Numbered from the stretch's first letter, positions 1 to 7,103 are shown. The stretch: 19,811 nt of DNA from MGBC114844 sp910585855 (GCA_965646165.1 CBFFYP010000079.1:1-19811), one strand, 5' to 3'. Made by a program: numbers and translations. Notes: a model not told the origin generated them from the sequence alone.

Positions 1-246
1 TTTTTTCACATCCTGCTTCCATGCAGGGTGTGAAAAAAAAGGGGTGTGTTTAGCCCGGATAATAGGGAAGAAGATGTTTTACGACTGGTAACATCCTTCT
101 TTACACCAATTCCGCTTCGGCTGAAAGGAGGGCGAATTGCACCCCGGTCTGTCTGGTTGGGTGCACAAAGATACAGAAGTCTTAGAACTTCTTACTTTTT
201 GGAAACCGGAACAGCAGGCTGCCTACCGTTTTCGAATCTGGCGTCC
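1..246 (+). repeat. R-element copy R1 (truncated by window edge), putative structured RNA
   Basis: This is the 3' three quarters of an R-element; its 5' arm lies outside the window. Visible parts are the T/A-flanked hairpin with CCTGC-TTCCAT-GCAGG at its tip (about 1-38), GGGGTG at 41-46 facing CACCCC at 140-145, the conserved TGTTTA and GAATTG strands just inside them, a CCGG-type mini-hairpin near 145-157, the second-stem strand AGAACTTCTTACTTTTT, the conserved CGGAACAGCAG, and the 29-nt terminal-stem 3' arm at 214-242, ending in GTCC. The GGGGTG/CACCCC pair replaces GGGGCG/CGCCCC of other copies, so the pairing is preserved. The copy ends 25 nt beyond the stop codon of the convergent response-regulator gene. 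I see no coding potential. Confidence 0.85.
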
Positions 247-271
247 CCCTTCGAACTTCTAGTATCCCACT

Positions 272-946
272 TCACACCTCAAATTTATACCCCATCCCCC
301 AAATCGTCTTAATATACTCCCCCTTCTCCCCCATCTTACTCCGAAGTTTCTTTACATGTGTATCTATCGTCCGGGCATCCCCAAAATAATCATAATTCCA
401 AACATGATTCAAAATCTTCTCCCGTGATAAAGCCAGCCCCTGATTCTCAATAAAATAAGTAAGCAGCTCAAACTCCTTAAAACTTAACTCCACATCTTCT
501 CCATCAATCGTAACCTTATGAGCTGCCTTATCTAAACAAATCCCCCCTACCTCAATTACCTCATCCATATTCAGTTTATTTGCCCGCCGCAAAATCGCTT
601 CCACTCTAGCCACTAAAATCTTTGGACTAAACGGCTTTGAAATATATTCATCCACCCCCAGTTCAAATCCCAGCAGTTCGTCCCGTTCATCTCCCTTTGC
701 CGTCAGCATAATAATCGGCACTTTTGAATATTTCCGAACTTCCCGGCAGACCTGCCAGCCATCCATTTTTGGCATCATTACATCCAAAATCAACAAAGCA
801 ATTTCCTTTTCCTGAAAAAAAATATCAATCGCTTCTTCTCCGTTTTCTGCCTCTAATACCTCAAAATTCTTTTTTACCAAAAAATCCCGCACCAATTTTC
901 TCATTCTGCTTTCATCATCAATTACCAGAACTTTTAATTTATCCAT
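272..946 (-). CDS. OmpR/PhoB-family two-component response regulator
   Basis: This is a DNA-binding response regulator of 224 residues, the usual length for the OmpR family. The N-terminal receiver domain (about 1-120) has the acidic pair D10-D11, the phospho-acceptor D55 in LILDVMMPKMDGW, T82 in IIMLTAKGD and K104 in YISKPF, so it looks fully competent for phosphorylation. The C-terminal winged-helix domain (about 128-224) ends with the typical TIDTHVKKLRSKMG and IWGMGYKF motifs. The start is supported by AGGGAGG a few bases upstream. It follows the coiled-coil membrane gene by 51 nt and may be co-transcribed with it. No histidine kinase is present in the window, so the partner is either beyond the left edge or encoded elsewhere. 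The signal and regulon cannot be told from sequence. Confidence 0.95.
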   Translation of the reverse strand: MDKLKVLVIDDESRMRKLVRDFLVKKNFEVLEAENGEEAIDIFFQEKEIALLILDVMMPKMDGWQVCREVRKYSKVPIIMLTAKGDERDELLGFELGVDEYISKPFSPKILVARVEAILRRANKLNMDEVIEVGGICLDKAAHKVTIDGEDVELSFKEFELLTYFIENQGLALSREKILNHVWNYDYFGDARTIDTHVKKLRSKMGEKGEYIKTIWGMGYKFEV

Positions 947-997
947 TCTCTGCCTCCCTGCCTTTTTTTCTACAATTCCTTATAGCATGAAGTTATG

Positions 998-1576
998 TCA
1001 ATTCTGTGAACTGGATCGTTCTAATTCCTGCTCCCTTTCCTTTAATTCTGCCTCTTTTTGCTGCAAAGACTGCTCCCAAGATACATATTTATTGATCAAA
1101 GCATTTTCATAATTCAAAATATTTACATGATTACTATTCAACGTAATATAAGCCATAATCAAAATAGCAATCACCAATAAAACATTTAAAGTCAAAGAAA
1201 AATAATATTTTTGCCGATAATACGAATCCCCACTTTTTCTATTTTTTTGTTCCAATAATTCCTCTTTTTTTGCCTTATCCCGTTCTCTTACTCTTAACCA
1301 CTGTTCATCTTCTTTTGAAAACCCATTAATTCTCTTATTTTCAATCTCTTCTGCTTCTAATAAACGTTCCTTTAACTCTCTTAAAAACTTTTCTCCAACT
1401 TTTGTTTTTAAAATATTTCGCTCCACCAATTTATTATAAACAGAAAGTGCAGTTTCTATATCATCCATATTGTTTTGTGATAAAATATACTGAATCCCTT
1501 CCCATTCCTTTTTTGCCTTTTTCGCTTCTTGGGGATCACGATATGTAATTCCATAAATTGTTTCTCCGTTCGCCAT
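998..1576 (-). CDS. Uncharacterised single-pass membrane protein with coiled coil
   Basis: I do not recognise this 192-residue protein. It has a charged, mostly helical N-terminal half (1-115, very rich in Lys and Glu), one clear hydrophobic membrane segment at about 125-146 (FSLTLNVLLVIAILIMAYI), and a C-terminal Glu/Gln-rich stretch (about 163-187) that should form a coiled coil. There is no signal peptidase site and no enzyme motif. A ribosome binding site AAGGAG precedes the ATG. It lies downstream of the terminator at 1621-1653 and upstream of the response regulator. If the two are co-transcribed, it could be an accessory sensor or anchor for that regulator, but this is inference from proximity only. 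Confidence 0.8.
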   Translation of the reverse strand: MANGETIYGITYRDPQEAKKAKKEWEGIQYILSQNNMDDIETALSVYNKLVERNILKTKVGEKFLRELKERLLEAEEIENKRINGFSKEDEQWLRVRERDKAKKEELLEQKNRKSGDSYYRQKYYFSLTLNVLLVIAILIMAYITLNSNHVNILNYENALINKYVSWEQSLQQKEAELKEREQELERSSSQN

Positions 1577-1620
1577 AAGCTACACTCCTTTCACCAGTTA
1601 CCCAAAAAAGCAGACAATCT

Positions 1621-1653
1621 GAAAGAAAAAGCCCCGGCTTTTTCTCCGGGACT
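1621..1653 (-). terminator. Rho-independent terminator of the HPr-like/Lys-rich operon
   Basis: On the minus strand AGTCCCGG pairs with CCGGGGCT (8 bp with one G-U) around a purine-rich loop and is followed by a U-rich tail. It lies 54 nt after the stop codon of the 1707-2177 gene and separates that operon from the downstream coiled-coil/response-regulator pair. Confidence 0.85.
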
Positions 1654-1706
1654 TTATCACCTATTTTAACCATTAGGATCTGTATCACTTATTTTCCTAC
1701 AGTTCC

Positions 1707-2177
1707 TTAAAAATCAACACGTCCTGCATTTTTCCCATTAATTACATAGTAAACAGCAGCTTCTTCTGGTTTAATATAAATATCCAATTTCTTAATTGAA
1801 CTTGCTCTGTGACCTTCTGCTTCCCAAGCCTTTTTTACCCGCTCTTCAATCGTTGCCACAGTCACTTCTTTTCCCGCATATTGAATAAATATCTGCTTTT
1901 CTTCGTCTTTTTTTGCTGCTTCTTTCTTTACAGAACTTCCTTTTACTGTCATATCTTTTACTTCTTCTTTCTTTCCTGTATTTCTTTTTACTCTTGGTTT
2001 TTTCTGTTTTTCCGTATTCTGTTCTTCTACTTCTTCTGTTTTTCCTAAGCCAGCAAATGAAGCCTCTTCCAACTTTTCTTCTGCCTGTTTGTTCTCAGCA
2101 GATTCCGATACTACTACCGTTTCTGCCTGTTCTGATACTACGGTTTCTGTTACATTTTTCTTTTTTGGTCTTGGCAT
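1707..2177 (-). CDS. Lys/Glu-rich protein with conserved C-terminal domain (DUF6465-like)
   Basis: The protein has 156 residues. The first ~90 are a low-complexity tail rich in Lys, Glu, Val and Thr that looks disordered and starts with a basic MPRPKKK. The last ~60 residues form a compact domain, IFIQYAGKEVTV...IKKLDIYIKPEEAAVYYVINGKNAGRVDF, resembling a small domain common in Lachnospiraceae (DUF6465 as I recall it; not checked). Its function is unknown. AAGGAGGG precedes the ATG. It follows the HPr-like gene by 18 nt and ends at a strong terminator, so the two form one operon. The poly-basic and acidic repeats could let it bind nucleic acid or a partner protein, but nothing in the sequence proves this. 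Confidence 0.85.
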   Translation of the reverse strand: MPRPKKKNVTETVVSEQAETVVVSESAENKQAEEKLEEASFAGLGKTEEVEEQNTEKQKKPRVKRNTGKKEEVKDMTVKGSSVKKEAAKKDEEKQIFIQYAGKEVTVATIEERVKKAWEAEGHRASSIKKLDIYIKPEEAAVYYVINGKNAGRVDF

Positions 2178-2195
2178 ATAATCCCTCCTTTATTC

Positions 2196-2447
2196 TTAAC
2201 AACCTAAGTATGCTTCCATACTCTTTACAGCAGCGTCTTCGTCTGCTCCATCTGCATATATCGTAACACTCATACCTTTATGGAGTGTCAGTGCCATCAT
2301 TCCCATAATACTTTTGGCATTTACCTTACGTGTTCCATTTTCCAGATAAATTGAGCTTTCATACTGACAAGCTATCTGAACCAACTTTGCCACTGGGTTT
2401 AATTCTTCCTCTGCAGGCGCACCAACTAAAACCGTCTTGCTTTCCAT
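2196..2447 (-). CDS. HPr-family protein lacking the catalytic histidine (Crh-like)
   Basis: This 83-residue protein has the HPr fold length and the HPr C-terminal pattern: NAKSIMGMMALTLHKGMSVTIYADGADEDAAV. In true HPr the N-terminal motif is GLHARPA with phospho-His15. Here the same place reads EELNPVA, with E15, N17 and P18 in HPr numbering, so His15 and Arg17 are both lost. The regulatory serine S46, target of HPr kinase, is kept in KSIMG. This is the same combination as Bacillus Crh, which cannot carry phosphate from enzyme I but can act with CcpA-type regulators once Ser46 is phosphorylated. A regulatory rather than transport role is inferred. AGGAGG precedes the ATG. It is the first gene of an operon with the Lys-rich protein. 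Confidence 0.9.
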   Translation of the reverse strand: MESKTVLVGAPAEEELNPVAKLVQIACQYESSIYLENGTRKVNAKSIMGMMALTLHKGMSVTIYADGADEDAAVKSMEAYLGC

Positions 2448-2532
2448 TTCTATAATCCTCCTCTAAACGCATATCCAATTACTTTACTTTTCTCTTTCTA
2501 GTTTCTCTATGCACAAATAGCTTTTCGAATAT

Positions 2533-2562
2533 ACTATATACCACAAACAACCCTTTTGGCAA
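2533..2562 (-). promoter_or_regulatory. Sigma-A-type promoter for the HPr-like operon
   Basis: On the minus strand TTGCCA (2557-2562) is followed after 16 nt by TATATA (2535-2540), or after 18 nt by TATAGT (2533-2538). It lies between the tRNA terminator and the HPr-like start codon and is the only good promoter in that gap. Confidence 0.6.
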
Positions 2563-2571
2563 GCACTTTTG

Positions 2572-2604
2572 AAAAAAAAATCAGCAGACGCTTTCCGCAT
2601 CTGC
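2572..2604 (-). terminator. Rho-independent terminator after tRNA-Pro
   Basis: On the minus strand GCAGATGC pairs with GCGTCTGC around a GGAAA loop and is followed by GATTTTTTTTT. It begins 11 nt after the end of the tRNA and should end the tmRNA-tRNA transcript. Confidence 0.9.
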
Positions 2605-2614
2605 CAAAATTCAA

Positions 2615-2688
2615 TCGAGGTGACGTGATTCGAACACGCGACTTCTACGTCCCGAACGTAGCGCTCTACCAAACTGAGCCACACCTCG
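2615..2688 (-). tRNA. tRNA-Pro (anticodon CGG)
   Basis: The 74-nt cloverleaf has acceptor arms CGAGGTG/CACCTCG with discriminator A, a D arm GCTCAGTTTGGTAGAGC, an anticodon stem CTACG/CGTAG holding the loop TTCGGGA (anticodon CGG at 2652-2654) and a T arm containing GTTCGAATC. G37 after the anticodon is as expected for proline tRNAs. CCA is not encoded. It starts 26 nt after the tmRNA 3' end and has no promoter of its own, so the two are probably cut from one precursor. Confidence 0.97.
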
Positions 2689-2714
2689 AACATAACACGG
2701 CTACGTTTCACCGA

Positions 2715-3072
2715 TGGAGCTGAGGGGAATCGAACCCCTGTCCGAAGACTCCTCCATCAAAGCATCTCCCACCACAGTCTTTGTTTTATGCATATCTTCT
2801 ATGCCGTTCCCTCTGTCAGACACCCATAGACAAGTTTCTGATTTCAGTAGCTTCATCTTTCTTTTACACCTTCAAAGCTTTAGATGCAAAGTGCCTTACC
2901 TCCTTGATGCCGATTTCCTAAGCAGTAAGCTACCTAAGATCGACAGCTGCAACTAGGCAGCGAACGCTAAATCTTCGTTTGCGTTTATATTTAATTTCGG
3001 CTTACTAACACGGTTCCGACCCGCAGGTGGCTTCTTCAATTTCATAATCCCCGTCGAAACCAGTACAACCCC
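2715..3072 (-). ncRNA. ssrA: tmRNA (transfer-messenger RNA)
   Basis: tmRNA rescues stalled ribosomes together with SmpB and tags the unfinished protein for proteolysis. On the minus strand the 5' end GGGGTTG pairs with CAGCTCC at the 3' end to form the tRNA-like acceptor stem, followed by TGGTTTCGACGGGGA near the 5' end and GGACAGGGGTTCGATTCCCCTCAGCTCCA at the 3' end; this T arm is the standard one, quoted here only as its ends CAGGGGTTCG and CCCCTCAGCTCCA. The tag reading frame at 2953-2982 starts with a GCA resume codon and encodes ANEDLAFAA then TAG, giving AANEDLAFAA with the charged alanine. CCA is not encoded. The length of 358 nt is normal. Confidence 0.97.
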
Positions 3073-3119
3073 GAATTTTTCAATTCTTATCGTTGAACTG
3101 TTCTCCTAAGAACAATGCT

Positions 3120-3148
3120 ATTATACTGACAAAATAACAATCCGTCAA
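3120..3148 (-). promoter_or_regulatory. Consensus sigma-A promoter of ssrA and tRNA-Pro
   Basis: On the minus strand TTGACG (3143-3148), a 17-nt spacer and TATAAT (3120-3125) form a near-perfect housekeeping promoter. Transcription should start around 3113, giving a leader of about 40 nt that must be removed to make the mature tmRNA 5' end at 3072. Confidence 0.9.
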
Positions 3149-3226
3149 GTATTTTTTCAAAAATTTTTTTTAAATATCCTGTCATATTTTCAAATTAACA
3201 AACAAAAGGGACGATTTTCGCAAACA

Positions 3227-3557
3227 GGACGCTGGATTTGGTTGGTTTATTTCCTCTTTCTGCTCCGAATCTCCAAACTGTAAGAAAGTCTAAGGCTTCT
3301 GATTTTTGTACATCCAACCGGACGAACCGGTGCGCAATTCGCCCGTACAACATCCGAAACTTTATTGGTATAAGGAAGACTACATCAACCACCATATCCT
3401 GCCTTCCTAAATCACGGGCTAAACACGCACCTTTTTTTGCACACACTGCATAAAAGCAGTATGTGCAAAAAATCCTAGTTTTTCCACAGAAACCTAAGAC
3501 TTTCTAACAGTTTTCCGAAGTCGCAAAGAGGAAATAAACCAACCAAATCCAGCTATT
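3227..3557 (-). repeat. R-element copy R2 (type II outer stem), putative structured RNA
   Basis: This is a complete 331-nt copy in minus orientation. Its terminal arms, 3231-3259 and 3525-3553, are perfectly complementary over 29 bp, yet share almost no sequence with the arms of the other copies. Inside are the conserved GACTTCGG / CGGAGCAG loop strands, the second stem, the T/A-flanked hairpin with tip CTGC/GCAG (about 3431-3473), and the third stem, which here is GGTGCG paired with CGCACC (3426-3431 with 3329-3334) instead of GGGGCG/CGCCCC. The element edges are AATAGC on its 5' side and GTCC on its 3' side. No target-site duplication is visible. It lies upstream of the tmRNA promoter in the same orientation. 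Confidence 0.9.
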
Positions 3558-3924
3558 AACAACATAATAAAAACTTTAAAAACATAAAAACACAAAGACA
3601 TAAATAATTCGATCATACCAAACACACTTTATTTTATTATCATTCATTTATATCATTTGTATCAAAAAAATTTGTTACTAAACAAAAAGAACAATTACGA
3701 AAAGTGACTACAACATATAGAATATGTACATCTACCTAAGTCACTATATATTGTACCATTCTTTTGAAAAATACCCTTTTGACGGGTTAATCATATTATT
3801 ATAACAAAGTAAATCTTTGCCGTAAAAAATGCCGTCAATACTCTACGATACAGTGCCATTTTCAATAATAGACAATTTAGCTAACTTATTTCGCTTTTTG
3901 TCTTTTTATTTTCAAAAGCCAACA
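3558..3924. other. AT-rich intergenic stretch with nested inverted repeat
   Basis: No gene is visible here. The main structure is AGTGACT (3703-3709) facing AGTCACT (3739-3745) with the nested palindrome ACATAT-AGA-ATATGT between them. A weak plus-strand promoter-like pair, TTGACG at 3779-3784 and TATAAC at 3800-3805 with only 15 nt between, points toward R3 about 120 nt downstream. Either may be coincidence in such AT-rich DNA. Confidence 0.35.
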
Positions 3925-4259
3925 AACAGCCGGATTCTGGGATGGGTGGCATACTGCAGTGACTTTGGAGAAATGTTAAAAGTTCTTAGGCTTCTGCTAA
4001 AAATCTAGAATTTTTTGCACACGCTGCTTCCATGCAGTGTGTGCAAAAAAAGGGGCGTGTTTAGCCCATGCCACTTCCAAAAAGGCAGAACCTTATAACT
4101 GTTACAACCTTCCTTACACCAATAAAGTTTCGACCGCTGCATGGGCGAATTGCGCCCCGGTTCGTCCGGCTGGATGCACCAAAATTCAGAAGCCTTAGCA
4201 CTTTTTACATTTCGGAAAGCGGAACAGCAGTATGCCACCCATCCCAGAATCCGGCGTCC
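3925..4259 (+). repeat. R-element copy R3 (type I), putative structured RNA
   Basis: This is a complete 335-nt copy in plus orientation, starting AACAGC and ending GGCGTCC. The terminal arms 3929-3957 and 4227-4255 are perfectly complementary over 29 bp. Compared with R7, 11 of the 29 positions differ and every difference is compensated on the other arm. The internal hairpin is GCACACGCTGC-TTCCAT-GCAGTGTGTGC, with one G-U pair. GGGGCG (4052-4057) pairs with CGCCCC (4153-4158), and inside it GCCCATGC pairs with GCATGGGC. The small hairpin CCGG-TTCGT-CCGG follows. It ends only 7 nt before the stop codon of the convergent 4267-4575 gene. Confidence 0.9.
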
Positions 4260-4266
4260 CCCTCCC

Positions 4267-4575
4267 CTATTTTTCAAGCCGCTTCATCTCCAAAATTATC
4301 CGATCCAAATCCTCTAAAGATTTCTTAATCGATCCATTTACCGCCGCCGAACTGCTTGCCAATTCCCCCACCTTCGTTGCCACAATCGCAAACCCTTTCC
4401 CAGCATCTCCAGCACGTGCTGCCTCAATCGACGCATTAAGTGCCAAAATCTTCTGCTGACTTTCAATCTTATCCAAATTTTTCGTCTTATCCAAAATCTC
4501 TCTGATACAATTATCTGCTCTGTCAATACACGCCTTTAATTCTTCAAATTCCACTGCCGTTTCTCTTGTTTCCAT
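4267..4575 (-). CDS. Stand-alone chemoreceptor signalling-tip protein (MCP-like, soluble)
   Basis: The 102 residues contain the hallmark hairpin tip of methyl-accepting chemotaxis proteins, ILALNASIEAARAGDAGKGFAIVATKVGELA (about 43-73), flanked by short helical arms. There is no membrane segment, ligand domain or HAMP domain, and the helical arms are much shorter than in a full receptor (which has several hundred residues). It could be a tiny cytoplasmic receptor-like scaffold that contacts CheA/CheW-type partners, or a remnant of a longer gene. The intact frame, AAAGGG ahead of the ATG, and lack of a neighbouring receptor fragment favour a genuine short gene. It sits 63 nt after the SufB-type gene, so it may be read from the same transcript. 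R3 lies against its 3' end. Confidence 0.75.
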   Translation of the reverse strand: METRETAVEFEELKACIDRADNCIREILDKTKNLDKIESQQKILALNASIEAARAGDAGKGFAIVATKVGELASSSAAVNGSIKKSLEDLDRIILEMKRLEK

Positions 4576-4638
4576 AAATACCTAACCCTTTCTACTATCC
4601 TTCTAAAACCGATTTTTAAAATTATTTTGTATAACTTC

Positions 4639-5556
4639 CTACTTTAAAAATCCGTTTACAATCTGTGCCTCTGCTTCACTTTCCGTAAGTCCAAGTGTCA
4701 TAAGTTTAATAATTTGTTCACCTGCTATCTTTCCAATCGCTGCCTCATGAATTAGACTTGCCTCTAAATGGTTTGCCGTAATCTCTGGAATTGCACTGAT
4801 ATTGGCCTGATCCATAATAATTGCATCACATTCTGTATGCCCATTACATTTGTTATTTCCGTTTATTTTAGAAAAAAATACCTGCTTCGAACTATCCTTT
4901 GCAACTGCTCTTGATATTACATTTGTTCCAGAATCTTCCCCGTCTAAATCTACCTCAAAAGAAGTTTCCGCAAACTGCTTTCCATGCGTCATTAATTTTT
5001 CCTTAATCACCAATGTAGCACGATCCGCAAGTTTTGCCTTCGTTGACCGCTTTGTAGAGTCCACACCACGAATCTGAACGGTTTCCATCTCCATATAGCT
5101 GTCCTCTCCCAATTCCACCACGGTCTGCGGATTCATAATCCGCTCTCCTGTGCCCTCTCCGCTTCCATAGTGCTTTTCCACATAACGCACTTTTGCATTT
5201 TTTCCAACAAAAAAACTGTGAATTCCATCATGTCTAGATGCCTGATCACCTCCATTATGAATTCCGCACCCTGCAACAATCGTAATATCGCAGTCATCTC
5301 CTATGTAAAAATCATTGTACACCATCTCCGTCAATCCACTTTGACTTAACAGTACCGGAATATGCACACTTTCTTTCTTTGTTCCCGGTTTAATTCGGAT
5401 ATCAATTCCCTGTTTATCCTCTTTTGCTATAATGTCAATATTAGCTGTTGTATTTCTTGCGGCACTGACCCCATTGGCTCGAATATTATAAGCACCCTGC
5501 GGCACTTCATGAAGTCCTGCTATCTGCTCAAGCAGAGTTTTCTGAATCTCATCCAT
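4639..5556 (-). CDS. Short SufB/SufD-family Fe-S cluster scaffold protein (SmsB-like)
   Basis: This is the scaffold partner of SufC in Fe-S cluster assembly. At 305 residues it is shorter than classical SufB (about 470), and no separate SufD, SufS or SufU lies beside it, so it resembles the minimal two-gene SUF-like systems of anaerobes. The family's beta-helix core includes SRHDGIHSFFVGKNAKVRYVEKH, and the end has CNGHTECDAIIM (C237, H240, C243) and LIHEAAIGKI. H270-E271 match the essential His-Glu pair of SufB. The position aligning with catalytic Cys405 of E. coli SufB appears to be Ala251, so cluster building probably relies on other cysteines such as C237 or C243 (inference). GGGAGGTG supports the start, which lies 2 nt after the sufC stop codon, implying translational coupling. 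Confidence 0.9.
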   Translation of the reverse strand: MDEIQKTLLEQIAGLHEVPQGAYNIRANGVSAARNTTANIDIIAKEDKQGIDIRIKPGTKKESVHIPVLLSQSGLTEMVYNDFYIGDDCDITIVAGCGIHNGGDQASRHDGIHSFFVGKNAKVRYVEKHYGSGEGTGERIMNPQTVVELGEDSYMEMETVQIRGVDSTKRSTKAKLADRATLVIKEKLMTHGKQFAETSFEVDLDGEDSGTNVISRAVAKDSSKQVFFSKINGNNKCNGHTECDAIIMDQANISAIPEITANHLEASLIHEAAIGKIAGEQIIKLMTLGLTESEAEAQIVNGFLK

Positions 5557-5558
5557 CC

Positions 5559-6293
5559 CTACACCTCCCGTTTTTGATAATATCTGCAGGAACTTGTGCC
5601 GGAAAGCAGCTCAGGTAAAATTTCATCTTTCTTTCCGATTGCCTGAATTGTCCCATTCGCAATCACAACAATCTCATCTGCAATATTTAAAATCCGCTCC
5701 TGATGAGAAATAATCATAATCGAACGCTTTTGTTCCTGATAGAGTCTTTCAAATACATCAATTAAATTATTAAAACTCCATAAATCAATTCCTGCTTCCG
5801 GTTCATCAAATACAGAAAGTTTTGATGCTCTTGCCATCACAGTAGCAATTTCAATTCGTTTTAACTCTCCGCCGGAAAGGCTTGTATCTACTTCCCGGTT
5901 AATATAATCCCTTGCACAAAGCCCTACCTCAGATAAATACTCACAAGCCCCCGCAATCGTTAATTTATTCTCCTTTCCTGCCGCCAACATAATCAAATCC
6001 TTTACCGTTACCCCTTTAAAGCGTACCGGCTGCTGAAAGGCAAAACTAATCCCAGCTCTTGCCCGTTCAGTAATACTCATCTGTGTAATATCTACACCAT
6101 CAAATAAAATTTTTCCCATTGTCGGTTTTTCAATTCCGACAATCAATTTGGCAAGTGTTGACTTTCCTCCTCCATTCGGTCCGGTTACCGCAATAAACTT
6201 TGTATGATCTACGGTTAAATTAATATTTCGCAGAATTTCTTTCTTCTTATTTTCTCCTTCTACCTCAAAGGAAACATTTTGTAATTCCAGCAT
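5559..6293 (-). CDS. sufC: SufC-type ABC ATPase for Fe-S cluster assembly
   Basis: This is a soluble ABC ATPase of 244 residues that powers the SufB-type scaffold encoded next. It has the Walker A motif GPNGGGKST (38-46), the Q-loop FQQP (86-89), the signature LSGGE (139-143), Walker B LSVFDEPEAGID (159-170) and the switch histidine H197 in IIISHQ-like IMIISHQ. The second G of Walker A's GGGK and the EAGIDLW segment are typical of SufC rather than of transporter ATPases. AAAGGGA lies upstream of the ATG. It is the first gene of a two-gene operon with its own consensus promoter at 6346-6374 and a roughly 45-nt leader. A transporter ATPase is the only alternative, and the SufB-type neighbour rules against that. 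Confidence 0.93.
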   Translation of the reverse strand: MLELQNVSFEVEGENKKKEILRNINLTVDHTKFIAVTGPNGGGKSTLAKLIVGIEKPTMGKILFDGVDITQMSITERARAGISFAFQQPVRFKGVTVKDLIMLAAGKENKLTIAGACEYLSEVGLCARDYINREVDTSLSGGELKRIEIATVMARASKLSVFDEPEAGIDLWSFNNLIDVFERLYQEQKRSIMIISHQERILNIADEIVVIANGTIQAIGKKDEILPELLSGTSSCRYYQKREV

Positions 6294-6345
6294 CTTTATC
6301 TATCCCTTTATGCCTTTCCTTTTAAATACTAATTTCGATATACCT

Positions 6346-6374
6346 ATTATAGTTTTTCCTTCCAAAAAAGTCAA
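6346..6374 (-). promoter_or_regulatory. Consensus sigma-A promoter of the sufC operon
   Basis: On the minus strand TTGACT (6369-6374), exactly 17 nt, then TATAAT (6346-6351). The -35 box directly abuts the stop codon of the spore protein gene. No obvious repressor palindrome overlaps it. Confidence 0.9.
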
Positions 6375-6599
6375 CTATTCTTCCCTTTCTTGAGAGGCTT
6401 TCTCTTCCTGTGCTTTCTTTTTGCGGTTGCGTGTACCAAGAATCCCCCCAATTCTTCCCGTTTCACGAGCAGATAATGTCCCCCATCCGCCCTTTAATAC
6501 TTTATCTAATACACCGATTTCTTCGGCAATCTCCAATTTCATTTCATCCTCTGGCGTTAAATTTTCCAAATCAATTTTCTTTTTATTTTTCGCTGGCAT
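6375..6599 (-). CDS. Alpha/beta-type small acid-soluble spore protein (SASP)
   Basis: The 74-residue protein carries the alpha/beta SASP signature: MKLEIAEEIGV (20-30), then GGWGTLSARETGRIGGILG (37-55). These proteins coat and protect DNA in dormant spores. KLEIAEE matches the germination protease (GPR) cleavage site, with the cut expected after E23. The C-terminal basic then acidic tail RNRKKKAQEEKASQEREE is longer than in the Bacillus proteins, and the residues around the second motif are diverged, so this may be a minor or clostridium-specific member. AGAGGAG precedes the ATG. A sigma-G-like promoter candidate lies at 6631-6660. Its presence says the organism can sporulate. Confidence 0.88.
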   Translation of the reverse strand: MPAKNKKKIDLENLTPEDEMKLEIAEEIGVLDKVLKGGWGTLSARETGRIGGILGTRNRKKKAQEEKASQEREE

Positions 6600-6630
6600 A
6601 GCAATCTCCTCTAAATTCTATTTTTACCAA

Positions 6631-6660
6631 AAGTATCCCCCCGTTTCTTCAAATTTATAC
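6631..6660 (-). promoter_or_regulatory. Candidate forespore (sigma-G-like) promoter of the SASP gene
   Basis: On the minus strand GTATA (6656-6660) fits the sigma-G -35 pattern, followed after 18 nt by GATACTT (6631-6637), which matches five of seven positions of CATNNTA. It lies about 31 nt before the start codon. No sigma-A promoter of comparable quality is present. Confidence 0.4.
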
Positions 6661-6770
6661 GATAAACAAACATTTTTATAACTTTATAAATTTATCCTAT
6701 AGTACACTTCTTTTAAAAATAAAAAATATACCCCCTTAATTAAACTTTTGGGAATAAATCTGCTTTCACC

Positions 6771-7103
6771 GGACACAAGAGGCGGTTTGTTCCTGTCCTT
6801 TGCCTGCTCCGCTCCAAACGGTAAGAAAGTCTACGGCTTCTGATCTACATGTATCCAACCAGACGAACCGGGGCGCAATTCGCCCTCATAACACTCCAAA
6901 CGAAACTAATGTAAGGAAGGATTTTACCATCCAAAAAACATCCTCTTCCCTATTATCCGGGCTAAACACGCCCCTTTTTTTGCATACCCTGCATGGAAGC
7001 AGGATATGCAAAAAATTCTAGGTGTTTCCACAGAAGCCCAAGACTTTCTAACCGTTCTCCGAAGTCGCAGGCAAAGGACAGGAACAAACCGCCTCTCGCT
7101 GTT
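6771..7103 (-). repeat. R-element copy R4 (type II outer stem), putative structured RNA
   Basis: This is a complete 333-nt copy in minus orientation with edges AACAGC (at 7098-7103) and GTCC (6771-6774). Arms 6779-6807 and 7067-7095 are perfectly complementary over 29 bp and unrelated in sequence to R3 or R7. One A-T pair and three more pairs including two G-U extend the stem outward on the minus strand. GGGGCG/CGCCCC, the TGTTTA/GAATTG loop, the T/A-flanked hairpin and the GACTTCGGA/CGGAGCAG loop are all present. The outer half resembles R2, while the inner variable loop resembles R1, so the copy looks mosaic. It lies upstream of the SASP gene in the same orientation. Confidence 0.9.

Noticed and set aside
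1..40. T/A-flanked hairpin of the R-elements as a Rho-independent terminator
   Set aside because: The T-run precedes the stem and an A-run follows it, in both orientations; the runs pair with each other as part of the stem, so there is no free U-tail.
1809..2266. Hydrophobic Phe/Leu/Ser-rich plus-strand frames opposite the Lys-rich gene
   Set aside because: They are antisense shadows of Lys/Glu-rich codons, with no ribosome binding sites and overlapping two well-supported genes.
2714..2956. Plus-strand frame of 80 codons opposite tmRNA
   Set aside because: The DNA is fully explained by the tmRNA on the other strand, with its acceptor stem, tag frame and T arm.
3227..3557. R-elements as CRISPR repeats, retrons or insertion sequences
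   Set aside because: There are no regularly spaced short repeats, no reverse transcriptase, Cas or transposase genes in the window, and no visible target-site duplications beside R2 or R4.
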